Source of the DNA: Bacteroidales bacterium
GTDB taxonomy: Bacteria > Bacteroidota > Bacteroidia > Bacteroidales > JAADGE01
Direction: 5' to 3'
DNA length: 64,000 bases
NCBI GenBank assembly: GCA_021108035.1
Contig: JAIORQ010000009.1
Coordinates: 36,304 to 100,303, forward strand
Shown here: positions 63,341 through 64,000 of the stretch, one piece after another
Layout of the letters: the number at the start of each line of letters is the position of its first letter
How positions within the stretch are numbered: position 1 is the first letter of the stretch
The notes under the pieces: generated by a model
Told to the model about the DNA's origin: nothing
Database searches by the model: none
The model's input: only the letters and a program-made list of their open reading frames with translations
Made by a program: the position numbers and the translations under genes

Positions 63341-63479
63341 ACGTATAAAATTGTTTATTTAACTGATAATCGGCAAGTTAAGTAGTGGCATAAAAATTTT
63401 CGTCATTCCCTTTTACGTAATTCATTGTATTTTATTTGGATATGAAATAATCAATATTCAATAATCAATATTCAATTAC

Positions 63480-64000
63480 TTATTCATCATCCAAAAGCGG
63501 TATTTCCGCAACATACTCATTATCTTTAATATAAAATTTTGGTGCTTTTTCAGAAATATGTTTATATCTCTCTGTTAAGTTATTCAGTCCTATTTTTGTT
63601 GATTCATTTACAGTGTTCTTTGGTTGCAGATTGTTTTTTACTGTCAGAGAATTAATGTTATTGAATATATTAATTTTTAATGGTTTTTTTTGTGAAATTA
63701 TATTATGTTTTATAGCATTTTCAACAAGCATTTGAAGCGATAAAGGCGGAATAAATTTGTTTAATTTTTGTGCATCAATATTTATTGAGATTTCAAGATT
63801 TCCTTCATGTCTGATTTTTTGCAGAAAAATATAAGAATTAAGAAATTCTATTTCATCTTTAAGCGAAACCACTACTTTTTCTTTTACATCTAATACATGG
63901 CGATATGTTTTTGAAAACTTTGTAATAAATTCTTTTGCTTTATCAGGATGTGTATCTATTAAAGAATATATCGTATTCATGCTGTTAAAAAGAAAATGAG
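63480..64000 (-). CDS. LytS-type sensor kinase, N-terminus outside window
   Basis: The frame is open to the right edge (last full codon ends at 63998), so the protein starts outside. The visible first residues HFLFNSMNTIYSLID are the phospho-acceptor block (PHFLFN) of the His_kinase family, then 'LQKIRHEGNLEISINIDAQ', 'IPPLSLQMLVENAIKHNII' (N-box) and 'STKIGLNNLTERYKHISEK' (G-box). Membrane part and partner regulator are not visible. It may serve the kinase-less LytTR regulator at 35660. A 14-bp tandem repeat (ATAATCAATATTCA twice) lies just after the stop. Confidence 0.9.
   Translation of the reverse strand, partial: HFLFNSMNTIYSLIDTHPDKAKEFITKFSKTYRHVLDVKEKVVVSLKDEIEFLNSYIFLQKIRHEGNLEISINIDAQKLNKFIPPLSLQMLVENAIKHNIISQKKPLKINIFNNINSLTVKNNLQPKNTVNESTKIGLNNLTERYKHISEKAPKFYIKDNEYVAEIPLLDDE

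Overview
The window is AT-rich chromosomal DNA from a member of the Bacteroidota, most likely an uncultured or environmental Bacteroidales-like lineage. Three things point there: about fourteen secreted proteins ending in type IX secretion (T9SS) type A sorting domains ('LQQNYPNPFN', 'YPNPASD'), many lipoproteins of the SC-KK type, and recurring TAnnTTTG promoter elements. I see no rRNA, tRNA, CRISPR array, phage or full-length transposase.

Layout. 0-3.3 kb is housekeeping: a TPR protein cut by the left edge, a small secreted protein, a membrane-anchored TPR protein, and divergent recF. 3.4-14.1 kb is a tandem duplication of about 5 kb. Each unit carries an AraC-regulator tail, a promoter and a very large propeller sensor kinase (1174 and 1176 aa). 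It is scarred by a 216-bp MITE inside the AraC gene, a 258-bp palindromic element and a 705-bp indel carrying a membrane-protein gene. 14.2-19.4 kb holds a two-gene secreted/lipoprotein operon, a LytS/LytTR two-component pair, an outer-membrane-type lipoprotein and a YceI protein followed by a second AraC tail. 19.5-31.2 kb, all on the minus strand, holds a PKD-repeat surface protein with a T9SS partner and a group of lipoproteins. Three of these share one promoter and signal-peptide cassette but have different mature parts, two of them archaemetzincin-like. An HDWE-motif lipoprotein and an 860-aa HEAT-repeat lipoprotein lie among them. 31.5-38.3 kb holds two TPR-AraC membrane regulators, a LytTR regulator, a GNAT enzyme and a PDZ-hydrolase. 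38.4-59 kb is a one-strand island of T9SS cargo aimed at polysaccharide: pectate-lyase-like beta-helices, a GH32/43-type propeller, jelly-roll lectin/lyase-like proteins and propellers. 59.4-64 kb holds a secreted endonuclease I, an unknown soluble protein, a methyltransferase with a SRPBCC-like partner, and a LytS-type kinase cut by the right edge.

The common theme is modular shuffling. Leaders, sorting domains, 3' motifs and regulator tails are reused almost unchanged while the middle of each gene differs. One 1386-bp block is present twice with no difference seen by eye, one pectate lyase is frameshifted, and one beta-helix gene is split by a 123-bp insertion. At least three families of small non-autonomous elements punctuate the intergenic DNA. 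The MITE (two full copies and one 15-bp remnant) has YTAA target duplications and an internal stem whose sequence differs between copies while its pairing is kept. It is the best candidate here for an undescribed element.
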